The notes beneath the pieces are model-generated. The model did not search any database and was not told where the DNA came from. It was given only the letters and a program-made list of their open reading frames with translations. Positions 6,996 through 15,673 of a DNA stretch of 28,402 bases are shown here, piece by piece. A program made the translations under genes and the position numbers. Source of the stretch: CAZNFR01 sp964572225 (GTDB lineage Bacteria; Bacteroidota; Bacteroidia; Bacteroidales; GCA-2748055); assembly GCA_964572225.1 (NCBI GenBank), contig CAZNFR010000044.1, positions 1 to 28,402 of the forward strand. Reading direction: 5' to 3'. Position 1 is the first letter of the stretch. Every line of letters begins with the position of its first letter.

Positions 6996-8394
6996 TGTAT
7001 CCCAGAATGGTAAACATTTCGTTTACAGATTGTTCTTCCCGGTAAACATAGTCGACTATGTTTCCTTTGTTATCCCGGTCGATGATCACATGCTTTGGGG
7101 CCGGAATAAGGCAATGCTTAATCCCTCCGTATCCGCTTATGGAGTCCTGGTAGGCTCCGGTATGGAAAAATCCAAGATAGAGGGGTTCCTTGTCGGTAGA
7201 CTTAAACTTTGGGAGCAGTACCTCCTGGTTCAGATCCTCTGAATTATAATAGTCCGAATGATCACAACTGATTCCGCCAATGTTTACACGCCCGTATTCG
7301 TTGTCCCATTTGTTGACGGGAAGAAGAATAAATTTCTCATGCATGGACCATGCATCGGGAATGGTATTCATCAGGCTGTTATTGATGATATACCAGGATT
7401 CCGCATCGTTTTGCTGTTTTTGCTCCAGAACCTTGAAGATTATCGCACCGGCCTCGCCCACCGTGTACCTGCCAAACTCAGTAACGATGTCGGGTTCACT
7501 TACCTTTTCCTTGTGGCAGGCCTCCTTGATGTTTTGAATGATCTCCCCAATGATGTATTCGTAATCGTATTCAAAACCCAGATGATTACGGATGGGGAAT
7601 CCTCCGCCCAGATTGAAGGAAGTAAGGTTCTTACTTTCTTTTTTCAGTTCAACATAAAGCTCCAGGGCTTTTTGAAACTCTCCCCAATAATAGATGGAAT
7701 CCTTAATTCCCGAATCCACAAAAAAGTGAAGCATTTTGAGTTCAACCTTTTCATTGTCTCTTATATTCTTTGTGAAAAAAGGAATGATCTCGTTCGGAGG
7801 AATTCCCAGTCTTGAAGTATAATAGGCCGATTGAGCTTCTTCGTTGATGGCCATCCTTATGCCGACTTTCACGGTCTTTTTCAGATCCAGGGACAAAAGC
7901 CGGTCCAGTTCCTCTTTACTGTCGAGCACGATAATGGAGTTATCAAAACCAAGTTCCTGCAGGGAAATAATCTTCTGAAGGTATTCGTCCGTTTTGATGC
8001 CGTTATGAACGATCATCCGACTGGTATCCAGCTTATTCTTTTCGTGCAGCTTGATCATCAGGTCAATATCAAAGGATGAAGAAGTCTCCAGGTTTACCTT
8101 GTGTTTCATGGCCTCATTGATCACATGATAGAAGTGGTTGCATTTTGTGCAATAACAGAAATAATATTTTCCTGAATAGTTATTTCTTTTGATGGCCCGG
8201 CTGAACAGATTACGGGCTTTCTTAATCTGATCTCCGATTTTCGGAAGGTAGATAAACCTAAAGGGAGTCCCATGCTTTTTGATCAGGTGCATAAGAGAAA
8301 CACCATGGAAGGTGAGGTTGCCATCTCTGAGATCGAATCCCTCCTGGGGAAAATAATAGGTTTGTTCTATCAGGTTAAAATAGCTGTTTTTCAT
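6982..8394 (-). CDS. speA: Fold-III PLP-dependent arginine decarboxylase
   Basis: 470 aa. Converts arginine to agmatine. The alanine-racemase-type barrel carries the PLP lysine at K84 in YCTKCNHF, a glycine loop GGGFP at 263-267, EFGRY at 306-310 and the second-domain catalytic motif S-C377-D378 in GGISCDHSD. At 470 aa it is much shorter than the roughly 630-aa E. coli SpeA and belongs to the shorter biosynthetic decarboxylase branch found in Bacteroidota. First gene of a three-gene minus-strand operon with agmatinase and the deoxyhypusine-synthase homologue, which fixes the substrate as arginine with good confidence. Use of the symbol speA is by function, since the sequence is divergent from the E. 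coli enzyme. Confidence 0.87.
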   Translation of the reverse strand: MKNSYFNLIEQTYYFPQEGFDLRDGNLTFHGVSLMHLIKKHGTPFRFIYLPKIGDQIKKARNLFSRAIKRNNYSGKYYFCYCTKCNHFYHVINEAMKHKVNLETSSSFDIDLMIKLHEKNKLDTSRMIVHNGIKTDEYLQKIISLQELGFDNSIIVLDSKEELDRLLSLDLKKTVKVGIRMAINEEAQSAYYTSRLGIPPNEIIPFFTKNIRDNEKVELKMLHFFVDSGIKDSIYYWGEFQKALELYVELKKESKNLTSFNLGGGFPIRNHLGFEYDYEYIIGEIIQNIKEACHKEKVSEPDIVTEFGRYTVGEAGAIIFKVLEQKQQNDAESWYIINNSLMNTIPDAWSMHEKFILLPVNKWDNEYGRVNIGGISCDHSDYYNSEDLNQEVLLPKFKSTDKEPLYLGFFHTGAYQDSISGYGGIKHCLIPAPKHVIIDRDNKGNIVDYVYREEQSVNEMFTILGYNEKV

Positions 8395-8728
8395 TACCTT
8401 AGAAGGTCTGTAGATAGGGTTTTTAAATTTATTTTTCGCTATGCAATATCGAAAAAATATATAAAAAATCCATCCTTATATTTTTGGGTCATGCATAGGT
8501 CTGTAAGATACAGAATGTCAATTTTTTAGATCAATCGGAACACTCATATTTCAGGGGCCTGCTGTATGGAGAATCTCTGTTTGGCTTATGAAAAGATCAT
8601 TTATGGATCGGGCCAGAGAAAAAAACTAAATTGAATCGGACAAATTGCCTGTTTGCAACGCAACATTTCAAAACCTGTTTTGTTTTCATTGGGTGTGGAA
8701 GATATTCATACTCACCTGAAATAAAGTC
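8395..8728. other. Divergent intergenic region, no gene recognised
   Basis: About 334 bp between the polyamine operon (minus) and the DUF1801 gene (plus). AT-rich near 8420-8480, where the operon promoter is expected. No convincing relic or small gene; a long minus-strand frame over 8597-9019 is the antisense shadow of the DUF1801 gene. Confidence 0.5.
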
Positions 8729-9097
8729 ATGTCCGGTCAAAAATTTCAAACAGTCCCGGAATACATTGATTCCTTTCCACCAGAAACAAGGCTCAAACTG
8801 TTGGAACTCAGGAAATGCATTCTTGAAGCGACACCGCATGCCATCGAAATGTTCAACTATACTATTCCGGCCTTTGCCCTGACAGAAGGGGGGAAAAGGG
8901 ATCAGCAGATCATGATGGCCGGATATGATAAGCATGTGGGACTTTATCCCCATCCTTCTGCGATGGAAAAGTTCGCAGATGAGTTGGAAGGTTATAAGAA
9001 GGGGAAGGGTTCGGTACAATTTCCAATAAATAAACCTTTACCTCAGGATCTGATTAAAAGAATGGTAAAATACCGAATGAAGGAGTTGAATCTTTGA
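8729..9097 (+). CDS. DUF1801 protein, YdhG-like
   Basis: 122 aa, the normal single-domain length. Family features are VPEYIDSFPPETRLKLLELR (9-28), the ATPHAIEMFNYTIPAF segment (34-49), and KHVGLYPHPSAMEKFADEL with GSVQFPINKPLPQDLIKRMV near the end. Members include the Bacillus frataxin-like iron chaperone Fra (YdhG), but most are uncharacterised, so iron binding should not be assumed. It stands alone on the plus strand and is convergent with the DUF4143 gene that ends 14 bp away. Confidence 0.9.
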   Translation: MSGQKFQTVPEYIDSFPPETRLKLLELRKCILEATPHAIEMFNYTIPAFALTEGGKRDQQIMMAGYDKHVGLYPHPSAMEKFADELEGYKKGKGSVQFPINKPLPQDLIKRMVKYRMKELNL

Positions 9098-9110
9098 AGC
9101 ACCCCGCTTT

Positions 9111-10247
9111 CTATCTTTCCGTTAGGAAGGGTATAAAATTATTTCTGTCAATTACCCGGTATTCTGCATTTGAATAAGTATCGGTCCATAGCTTAGGGGG
9201 CTTATGTTTTTTTGCTTCCCATTTGAATTCAAAACCAAATAGCTTACCATCTCTTTCTTCAACCATGTCGATTTCCTTCTGATCGTAAGTACGCCAGAAA
9301 TAGTTGTTCGAATGGATCCTCAGGTACTCCTGTGATTTCAATCTCTCAATAAACATCAGGTTTTCCCATAGCATGCCTTTATCGTTTCTGAAAGACAAGG
9401 GGTTAAAGTTATTTATCAGGGCATTCCTCACTCCGTTGTCCCAAAAGTAATATCGATGAGTTTTGGTAACTTCTTTTCTCAGATTAGACGAGAAGCCCCG
9501 CACTTTTTTTATTACAAAAACCTTCTCAAGCAAGTCAATATACTTTTCCACCGTTTGTTTAGAGATCTCGAGCTGATTGGCAAGTTCATTCAGGGAAACC
9601 TCCTGACCAATTTGAAATGCCAATAACCTGAGCAGATCGGCTATTTTTGAAGGATTCCTGATATTTTCCAGCTCAAGGATATCCTTTAATAAATAGGCAT
9701 TCCTGAGATTTATCAGATATTCAATTTTTTTCTCGCGGTTTTCAGCTGTTAAAACTTCAGGATATGAACCATAAATCATGAGGTTATCCAATTGACCCAA
9801 AACTTCCATACCACCTTCATATTCAATTAGTTCAAGAATTGAAACCGGAAAGAGGAAATACACTTTTTGTCGCCCGGTTAATGGCTCGCCTGTTTTATTT
9901 GAAAGATCAAATGAGGAAGATCCACTGGCAATGATTTTGATCTCAGAATTGTGATCGATCAGCAATTTCAAAGCAAACCCAATATTATTGATTTTCTGTG
10001 CCTCATCGATGAATAGGGTTTTATATCCTCTGAAAGCATTTTCAATAATTCCAAGTTGCATGGATCCAAGGACTTCATTCAGAACACTATCCATCCCATC
10101 TCCCTTAAATACACCGGATTCGTCCGGAAGGAGGTAATTGATCAAACTTGTTTTTCCCACCTGCCTGGGTCCGTATATTACCAGTACTTTCCCTTTTTCA
10201 AGCATTTTGGGGAATTCTTTTTCATAATATCTGGGAATCCATACCAT
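9111..10247 (-). CDS. AAA_14/DUF4143 ATP-binding protein (copy 2)
   Basis: 378 aa. Same architecture as the protein at 2064-3191: Walker A GPRQVGKT at 26-33, Walker B TLFIDEAQ around 77-84, ASGSSSFDLSNKTGEPLTGR, a winged-helix-like stretch (VSLNELANQLEISKQTVEKY) and a C-terminal DUF4143 with FWRTYDQKEIDMVEERDGKLFGFEFKW, the D...E.K pattern of a PD-(D/E)xK fold. Both copies share motifs such as RYYFWDNG.RN and LLRLLAFQIGQ but are clearly diverged, so they are not a recent duplication. A 30-bp palindrome lies 23 bp before the start codon. Cellular function is unknown. Confidence 0.88.
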   Translation of the reverse strand: MVWIPRYYEKEFPKMLEKGKVLVIYGPRQVGKTSLINYLLPDESGVFKGDGMDSVLNEVLGSMQLGIIENAFRGYKTLFIDEAQKINNIGFALKLLIDHNSEIKIIASGSSSFDLSNKTGEPLTGRQKVYFLFPVSILELIEYEGGMEVLGQLDNLMIYGSYPEVLTAENREKKIEYLINLRNAYLLKDILELENIRNPSKIADLLRLLAFQIGQEVSLNELANQLEISKQTVEKYIDLLEKVFVIKKVRGFSSNLRKEVTKTHRYYFWDNGVRNALINNFNPLSFRNDKGMLWENLMFIERLKSQEYLRIHSNNYFWRTYDQKEIDMVEERDGKLFGFEFKWEAKKHKPPKLWTDTYSNAEYRVIDRNNFIPFLTER

Positions 10248-10270
10248 ATTTTATATAATTTGGAAACTAA

Positions 10271-10300
10271 AGTTACTAAATTTATATAAATTTAGCAACT
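10271..10300. promoter_or_regulatory. 30-bp near-perfect palindrome before DUF4143 copy 2
   Basis: AGTTACTAAATTTAT at 10271-10285 faces ATAAATTTAGCAACT at 10286-10300 with no spacer; 14 of 15 base pairs are complementary. It starts 23 bp upstream of the start codon at 10247, where a promoter or operator for that gene is expected. The centre is AT-rich (TTTATATAAA), so it may overlap a -7 region. Probably a dimer-binding site, possibly autoregulatory. Confidence 0.6.
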
Positions 10301-10482
10301 ATAGAAAATCATTTAGCCTGGAGTTTTATACTGCAAATAGATTTCTCCGGAATAATAATTCAATCCCTTTCAGTAAAAAGTGTTCAACCTTCCTTTTTTT
10401 GTGTCGTTATCCCTGAAGCAAAGAGCGTATGTTTATATCCTAAATAGTTCATTAATAATTAAAAAAAAGAAAAATAATTACC

Positions 10483-11295
10483 ATGAAAAAAGTTGTATTA
10501 ATCACAGGAGCAAGTTCGGGAATGGGAAAATCTGCAGCACAAATCCTTCACAATCAGGGATACAGGGTTTATGGAGCAGCCAGACGCACCGACAGAATGA
10601 AGGATCTGGAAGAAAAAGGAATGGGCATTGTCCCGCTGGATTTAACCAATGATGAATCCATTGAAAATGCGGTCAATACCATTCTTGAGAAGGAGGGAAG
10701 GATAGATATTCTCATTAATAACGCCGGTTACGGTTCTTACGGTTCCGTGGAAGAGGTAAGCATTGAGGAAGCCAAAAGGCAATTTGAGGTGAATATATTC
10801 GGTCTGGCCAGGATTACCCAGCTGGTTATCCCGGGCATGAGGGAGAACAAATCCGGAAGGATCGTGAACATTTCCTCCATGGGGGGTAAAATTTATACTC
10901 CCTTTGGTGCCTGGTATCATGCGACCAAGCATTCTCTGGAAGGCTGGAGCGACTGTCTGCGTATAGAGTTAAAACCCTTTGGGATCGATGTAGTAGTGGT
11001 GGAACCGGGCGGAATTCAGACCGAATGGGGAAATATCATGTCTGATTACCTAATGGAAACTTCGGGCAGCGGACCCTATGCGGATTCGGTAAACAAAGTG
11101 ATCAAAGGATTGGAATCCAGATCGTCTCAGCTTACTCATGTCGATGTTCTGGGAAAGGAGATAGCCCGGGCAGCAGTGGATAAAAAACCGAAAACCCGTT
11201 ATGTGAAAGGATACATGGCCAAACCGGCTATCACCATGCGCAAATGGTTTGGGGATCGATTTTTTGACAGAATGCTGGCAAGTCAACTAAAGTAA
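10483..11295 (+). CDS. Short-chain dehydrogenase/reductase (SDR), classical type
   Basis: 270 aa. NAD(P)-binding motif TGASSGMG at 8-15, NNAG at 79-82, and catalytic S131/S132, Y145 and K149 (YHATK). R34-R35 after the second beta strand (YGAARR) points to NADP(H) preference. The overall look (LINNAGYGSYGSVEE, NIFGLARITQLVIPGMR, IRIELKPFGIDVVVVEPGG-like segment) is that of the large group of SDRs annotated as oxidoreductases with unknown substrate. The AraC-type regulator starts 20 bp downstream, so the pair is likely one transcription unit with the regulator controlling the dehydrogenase. Confidence 0.92.
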   Translation: MKKVVLITGASSGMGKSAAQILHNQGYRVYGAARRTDRMKDLEEKGMGIVPLDLTNDESIENAVNTILEKEGRIDILINNAGYGSYGSVEEVSIEEAKRQFEVNIFGLARITQLVIPGMRENKSGRIVNISSMGGKIYTPFGAWYHATKHSLEGWSDCLRIELKPFGIDVVVVEPGGIQTEWGNIMSDYLMETSGSGPYADSVNKVIKGLESRSSQLTHVDVLGKEIARAAVDKKPKTRYVKGYMAKPAITMRKWFGDRFFDRMLASQLK

Positions 11296-11315
11296 CTCTT
11301 AATTGTTAAAAGATC

Positions 11316-12224
11316 ATGTCTGAAGATATAGTACAGATTAAGTCCGTGAGCCATCTGCACGAGCTGATTGGTATGGAAAAGCCCAGTCACCCTCTAATCA
11401 GCATTATTGATGTTTCGGAGCTGGAAATTCCCGAGGAGCATGTTGGGATCAGGATTTCCAGCCCTCTTTATTCCATTGGGATGAAGGATAAGAGTTGCGG
11501 ACTACAATACGGGCGTAATGCCTACGATTTTGATGAGGGAGTTCTCTATTTTACAGCTCCCGATCAGGTGCAGGCGGTTACCAATGCACAAAAGAAAAAT
11601 GAGATTCAGGGTTGGATCCTGTCTTTTCATCCCGATCTGATTCGAAACACTGCCCTGGGGAAGGCCATAGACAGTTATCGGTTTTTTGAGTATGATGTAT
11701 ACGAAGCCCTGCATTTGTCGGATGCCGAGCAGCGGACCATCACAGAGCTGGTCCAATTGATAAAGGATGAGGTATCGGAAAGGATAGATAATCACAGTCA
11801 AAAGGTCATATCATCATCCCTGGAGCTGTTGCTGGATTTGTCAAAACGTTATTACGAGCGGCAGTTCAACACCCGTTCCGCCCAGCATTCCGATGTTGTA
11901 AGTAAATTCCGGTCCCTGCTTAAGGAGTATTATGAGCATGGGATGTTCCGGGATAAGGGAGTACCCTCGATCGAATATTTTTCCGAACTGTTTCACCTTT
12001 CGGCAAATTATCTGAGTGATCTTCTTAAAAAGGAAACGGGCTTTGGAGCCAGGGAGCAGATTAATAATTTCATTGTAGAGAAAGCGAAGACCCTTTTGCT
12101 AAGTGAATCGGATTCCGTTAGCGGGGTGGCCTATACCCTTGGATTTAATTATCCTCATTATTTCAGCAGGATGTTTAAAAGTAAAACCGGGATGACACCC
12201 CTGGAATACAGACAGATGAATTAA
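11316..12224 (+). CDS. AraC-family transcriptional regulator
   Basis: 302 aa. The C-terminal 95 residues hold the two helix-turn-helix motifs of the family: YFSELFHLSANYLSDLLKKE (about 219-238) and the signature SVSGVAYTLGFNYPHYFSRM followed by FKSKTGMTPLEYR. The N-terminal 200 residues have a cupin-like sensor region without recognisable ligand motifs. The protein immediately follows the SDR gene, a frequent pairing in which the regulator activates the neighbouring oxidoreductase. Effector unknown. Confidence 0.92.
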   Translation: MSEDIVQIKSVSHLHELIGMEKPSHPLISIIDVSELEIPEEHVGIRISSPLYSIGMKDKSCGLQYGRNAYDFDEGVLYFTAPDQVQAVTNAQKKNEIQGWILSFHPDLIRNTALGKAIDSYRFFEYDVYEALHLSDAEQRTITELVQLIKDEVSERIDNHSQKVISSSLELLLDLSKRYYERQFNTRSAQHSDVVSKFRSLLKEYYEHGMFRDKGVPSIEYFSELFHLSANYLSDLLKKETGFGAREQINNFIVEKAKTLLLSESDSVSGVAYTLGFNYPHYFSRMFKSKTGMTPLEYRQMN

Positions 12225-12279
12225 AGGTAAGCATTGAAGTTAAGCCAATCTTATAATATTCACTAAGAACCCCGTTACT

Positions 12280-12771
12280 ATGAAAAAGACAGTCTTTAGC
12301 TCAGGGATTATTTTGCTCTTGCTCTTTTCCACTTTTACAAGCAGTTTTTCGCAATCGGTCAAGAAGGTCCGTGCAGAAATTGAGGAAATGAATTCCAAAA
12401 TGATTGATGCCATGAAAAAAGGCGATTACAATGCAACTCTCGGCATGTATACCGAGGATGCATATTCATTGCCAAGTTATTCGCCTATGCTGATGGGGAT
12501 ACAGGCCATAGAGGAATCAGGAAAGGAAATGGCCAATTCACCCATGAAGATTCAATCTTTCGATATCACAATCAAGGAGATCATCCAGGGAGGAGATTTG
12601 TTTGTTGAGATCGGAGAATACGAAATGAGTATGGGCATGGAAGGAATGCCTGAACCTTTCAAAGATCATGGGAAATATGTCACTGTCTGGGAAAGGCAGA
12701 AAGATGGTTCACTCAAGATCAAGGTTGAGACCTGGAATTCGGACATGAACCCCTGGAATGAAGGTCAGTAA
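12280..12771 (+). CDS. Exported SnoaL-like/DUF4440 protein
   Basis: 163 aa. A signal peptide (MKKTVFSSGIILLLLFSTFTSSFSQ, cleavage near residue 24) precedes a single cone-shaped alpha+beta domain: a helix with MNSKMIDAMKKGDYNATLGMYTEDAYSLP, then GIQAIEESGKEM, and strands ending VTVWERQKDGSLKIKVETWNS. This is the NTF2/SnoaL (DUF4440, ketosteroid-isomerase-like) pattern. The residues YTEDA and the terminal W-S-x-M-N-PW are typical of secreted Bacteroidota members. It follows the AraC gene by 55 bp on the same strand. Catalytic activity cannot be inferred. Confidence 0.85.
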   Translation: MKKTVFSSGIILLLLFSTFTSSFSQSVKKVRAEIEEMNSKMIDAMKKGDYNATLGMYTEDAYSLPSYSPMLMGIQAIEESGKEMANSPMKIQSFDITIKEIIQGGDLFVEIGEYEMSMGMEGMPEPFKDHGKYVTVWERQKDGSLKIKVETWNSDMNPWNEGQ

Positions 12772-12778
12772 CTGAGTC

Positions 12779-13861
12779 TTACAGTCCTTTACCTTCCTTG
12801 TCAGCCTCCTCGTGTTCAGTCAGCAGCTCCGATAACAATTCCTTTACTGAAGTGATTTCCCGGATGCGTCCGGCATTGGATCCGGTAAAAACAAATCCAT
12901 CTTCCAGTTTTCCATGGTAGGCGGAGAGTAGTGCATTTGCGATGCAAAAGGATGTGGTTTTCGGATCGCAGGAACGAATGCAGTTATACTTGCATTTTGA
13001 GGGTCTTTTTTTTCCTTCTGAGGTTTCGAGAAGGAAATTATTGTATAGGGCGCGACCGGGCATTCCGACGGGACTTTTAATAATGTGGACATCCTCATCG
13101 GAGGCATTAACCAGGGCATTTTTAAATTCCGGGGATGCATCGCATTCTTTGGTGGCAACAAAACGTGTTCCCATCTGAACGGCTGCTGCTCCCTTTTTCA
13201 TGATCTGATGGATGTCTTTTCCTGTAAAGATCCCCCCTGCAGCGATGACGGGGATCTTTTTCTCTTTCACGGTTTCCGTCACCTTGATGACTTCGGTCAG
13301 GAGGTTCTCCAGGGAATTTCTTTCCTGATTAAGTTCATCCTCCTTGAATCCGAGGTGGCCTCCGGCTTTGGGCCCTTCCACTACAAAAGCATCAGGCAGG
13401 TAATCATAGTTTTGTTTCCATTTCCGGATCAGGACGGAAGCTGCGCGTCCCGAAGAAACGATAGGAACCAGTTTGGTTCTGACCCCTTTGGAGATATAGG
13501 AGGGGAGGTCGAGGGGCAATCCGGCTCCTGAAAAAATAATATCGATCCCTTCCTGAATGGATGTGCGTACCATATCGGAAAAGTTGGTAAGGACCGACAT
13601 GATATTTACCCCGAGGATGCCTGAGGTAAGTTCGCGGGCTCTGCGGATCTCAGCACGTAAAGCCTCTATATGTCTTGTTCTCAGATTAGGTCCGGATTTC
13701 CCATCCAGAAACCCGATGCCTACGGAGGCAATTACACCGACACCCCCCAAATTGGCGACGGCCGATGCCAGTCCCGATAAGGAAATCCCAATACCCATTC
13801 CTCCCTGAATAATGGGAACGGGTATGGTCAGATCACCTATGTTGAATGCTTTCATGCTCAT
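12779..13861 (-). CDS. Nitronate monooxygenase-family flavoprotein with a Cys cluster
   Basis: 360 aa. TIM-barrel FMN protein of the 2-nitropropane dioxygenase/FabK family: PIIQGGMGIGIS at 16-27, GPKAGGHLG with H169 in the catalytic-base position, VIAAGGIFTG at 205-214 and QMGTRFVATKEC at 229-240. Known members oxidise alkyl nitronates or act as enoyl reductases or quinone reductases, so the substrate is uncertain. The C-terminal part has C290-x3-C294-x3-C298-x7-C306, a spacing that suggests a metal or [Fe-S] site absent from the classical fungal and Pseudomonas enzymes. Convergent with the SnoaL-like gene, ending 7 bp from it. Two in-frame ATGs (13861, 13855) are both possible starts. Confidence 0.87.
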   Translation of the reverse strand: MSMKAFNIGDLTIPVPIIQGGMGIGISLSGLASAVANLGGVGVIASVGIGFLDGKSGPNLRTRHIEALRAEIRRARELTSGILGVNIMSVLTNFSDMVRTSIQEGIDIIFSGAGLPLDLPSYISKGVRTKLVPIVSSGRAASVLIRKWKQNYDYLPDAFVVEGPKAGGHLGFKEDELNQERNSLENLLTEVIKVTETVKEKKIPVIAAGGIFTGKDIHQIMKKGAAAVQMGTRFVATKECDASPEFKNALVNASDEDVHIIKSPVGMPGRALYNNFLLETSEGKKRPSKCKYNCIRSCDPKTTSFCIANALLSAYHGKLEDGFVFTGSNAGRIREITSVKELLSELLTEHEEADKEGKGL

Positions 13862-14242
13862 AAACTTTGCTTCAGTTATTGAGTTTGTAAATAGTTATTC
13901 ATTAAGAAACCAGGCACAATTTTGCCTGTCCATAAAATTGAGATTCAAAAAAAGGTGCAGAAAATAATTTAGGTAAGGTTTTCAATCCAAAACAGCGCAG
14001 ATTCTCAAATCAAAATTTTGCTAAAGCTATAAATTAAACCCGGATTTATCCTTATTCCCGCAATTAAATTACAATTTGTTTGATTTTATTACCGTAAGAT
14101 TTCATTTTTCTCATCCCCGGAGGATGCTGAGTTTGAAGATTGAGCCCCTTCAAACTTTAATTTGATTTGTCCTTAACCTGGCATGAACATAGGTATTTCC
14201 ATTTTTTTTCCGCATATTGAAGCTGAATTAATATCAGGACTT
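13862..14242. other. Divergent intergenic region with two dyads
   Basis: About 380 bp with no gene. It contains CAGGCA-CAATTT-TGCCTG (13911-13928), 50 bp before the nitronate monooxygenase start, and AGTTTGAAG-N9-CTTCAAACT (14130-14156), 87 bp before the sugar dehydrogenase start. Both strands need a promoter here. Confidence 0.5.
14130..14156 (+). promoter_or_regulatory. 9-bp inverted repeat in the leader of the sugar dehydrogenase gene
   Basis: AGTTTGAAG (14130-14138) and CTTCAAACT (14148-14156) are perfectly complementary around a 9-nt spacer. No upstream plus-strand gene ends here, so it is not an obvious terminator. It could be an operator or a leader hairpin. Confidence 0.35.
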
Positions 14243-15673
14243 ATGAAAAGAATTGTAGCAGGGAACAGGGTTTTGACGATTTTTCTTCGTGTACTGCCTC
14301 TTGGGCTGGCGGTTATCCTTATTACTGGCAGTTTCAGTGCAAAATCCTTTGAGGAAAACAATGAAGATGTTCGAGAAAACTATCTGAACTATTGCGCGGG
14401 TTGCCATGGGATCAATCTGGAAAAGTTTTCCCGGGCAGAATGGATGTTTGGTGATACTGAAGAGGCAGCCTTCAATAGCATTAAATTCGGAAGGGAAGAT
14501 ATGGGAATGCCGGCTTTTGAGGCTACGTTTACGGACGAAGAGATCACAGATCTGGCCCTATATATCCGTAAGGAAGTTTCCCCGGAAAGGCTGGATGAAA
14601 AAGGTGCACTTGGTTCTGAACGTATCGTGGAATCTCAAAATCAGAAGTTTATCATTGATACCGTGGTTACCGGTTTGAATGTTCCCTGGGGGATGGAGTT
14701 TCTTCCAAACGGGGATATTCTGATATCGGAACGGGACGGAATTTTGTACCGCTATAATGGCCAGCGTCTTCAGGTGATCACCGGACTGCCACCCATTTTA
14801 GCCCACGGACAGGGGGGATTAATGGATCTAAGGCTGCATCCTGATTATGAGAATAACGGATGGCTGTACTTTTCTTATTCCGAACCTTCGGACGATAATC
14901 CACGCGAAGGGTGTACATCGGTTATGCGGGCAAGGCTCGAGGGGAATATGCTGGTTGACCGCGAAAAGATCTTCGACGGAATCCCGGATTCACGTCGCGC
15001 TCACCACTGGGGCTGCAAGCTGGAATTTGATAAGGAAGGCTACCTCTGGTTTGGGATTGGTGACAGGGGCAACCGGGATGAAAATCCGCAGACCCTTGCA
15101 AACGATGCCGGAAAGATGCACCGGATCCACGACGATGGATCCATACCCAAGGATAATCCCTTTGTGAATACCCCGGGTGCCCGACCTTCCATTTTTTCCT
15201 ACGGTCACAGAAATCCGCAAGGCACGGCAATGCATCCCGAAACAGGTGAGATCTGGGAGACCGAACACGGCCCGAAAGGAGGGGATGAACTTAACCTGAT
15301 CGAAGCAGGAAAAAATTACGGATGGCCTGTGATCTCTTATGGAATTAACTATAATGGAACCCGCTTCACCGATATTACGGAAAAAGAGGGGATGGAACAG
15401 CCGGTGATACAATGGACCCCTTCCATTGCCCCCTGCGGAATGACTTTCGTTGACAGCGACCGGTACCCCGGATGGAAGAACAATATCCTCATCGGATCCC
15501 TGAGCTTTAAATACCTCGAAAGGGTTGAGTTAACAGGAAACAAGGTCACGGGACAGGAGAAACTGCTGGAGAATATCGGCCGGGTGAGGAACGTAAAAAT
15601 GAGTCCCGACGGATTTATCTACGTTGCCGTGGAATGGCCGGGAATGATTCTGAAGTTGTTGCCGGTTAATTAG
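14243..15673 (+). CDS. Exported cytochrome c/PQQ-dependent glucose-sorbosone dehydrogenase
   Basis: 476 aa from the ATG at 14243, which gives a signal peptide (MKRIVAGNRVLTIFLRVLPL then a hydrophobic run to FSA); an in-frame ATG at 14183 would add 20 residues and bury it. A short cytochrome c domain comes first, with C51-A-G-C54-H55 as heme site and MGMP as likely axial Met. The six-bladed propeller follows: PWGMEFLPNGDILISERDG, GQGGLMDLRLHPDY, AHHWGCKLEFDKEGYLWFGIGDRG, FSYGHRNPQGTAMHPETGEIWETEHGP and NYGWPVISYG. These are standard for soluble aldose dehydrogenases (YliI/sGDH type). Periplasmic sugar oxidation with electrons passed to the attached heme is likely. Its last four bases overlap the end of the convergent gene. 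Confidence 0.9.
   Translation: MKRIVAGNRVLTIFLRVLPLGLAVILITGSFSAKSFEENNEDVRENYLNYCAGCHGINLEKFSRAEWMFGDTEEAAFNSIKFGREDMGMPAFEATFTDEEITDLALYIRKEVSPERLDEKGALGSERIVESQNQKFIIDTVVTGLNVPWGMEFLPNGDILISERDGILYRYNGQRLQVITGLPPILAHGQGGLMDLRLHPDYENNGWLYFSYSEPSDDNPREGCTSVMRARLEGNMLVDREKIFDGIPDSRRAHHWGCKLEFDKEGYLWFGIGDRGNRDENPQTLANDAGKMHRIHDDGSIPKDNPFVNTPGARPSIFSYGHRNPQGTAMHPETGEIWETEHGPKGGDELNLIEAGKNYGWPVISYGINYNGTRFTDITEKEGMEQPVIQWTPSIAPCGMTFVDSDRYPGWKNNILIGSLSFKYLERVELTGNKVTGQEKLLENIGRVRNVKMSPDGFIYVAVEWPGMILKLLPVN

Noticed and set aside
8545..8590. GLLYGESLF-like reading resembling leucyl/phenylalanyl-tRNA-protein transferase
   Set aside because: Only about ten residues match before a stop codon, with no further family motif on either side.
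13085..13531. 148-codon plus-strand frame across the nitronate monooxygenase gene
   Set aside because: It is antisense to a well-supported flavoprotein gene and has no family features; the same holds for the long antisense frames over the receptor and permease genes.
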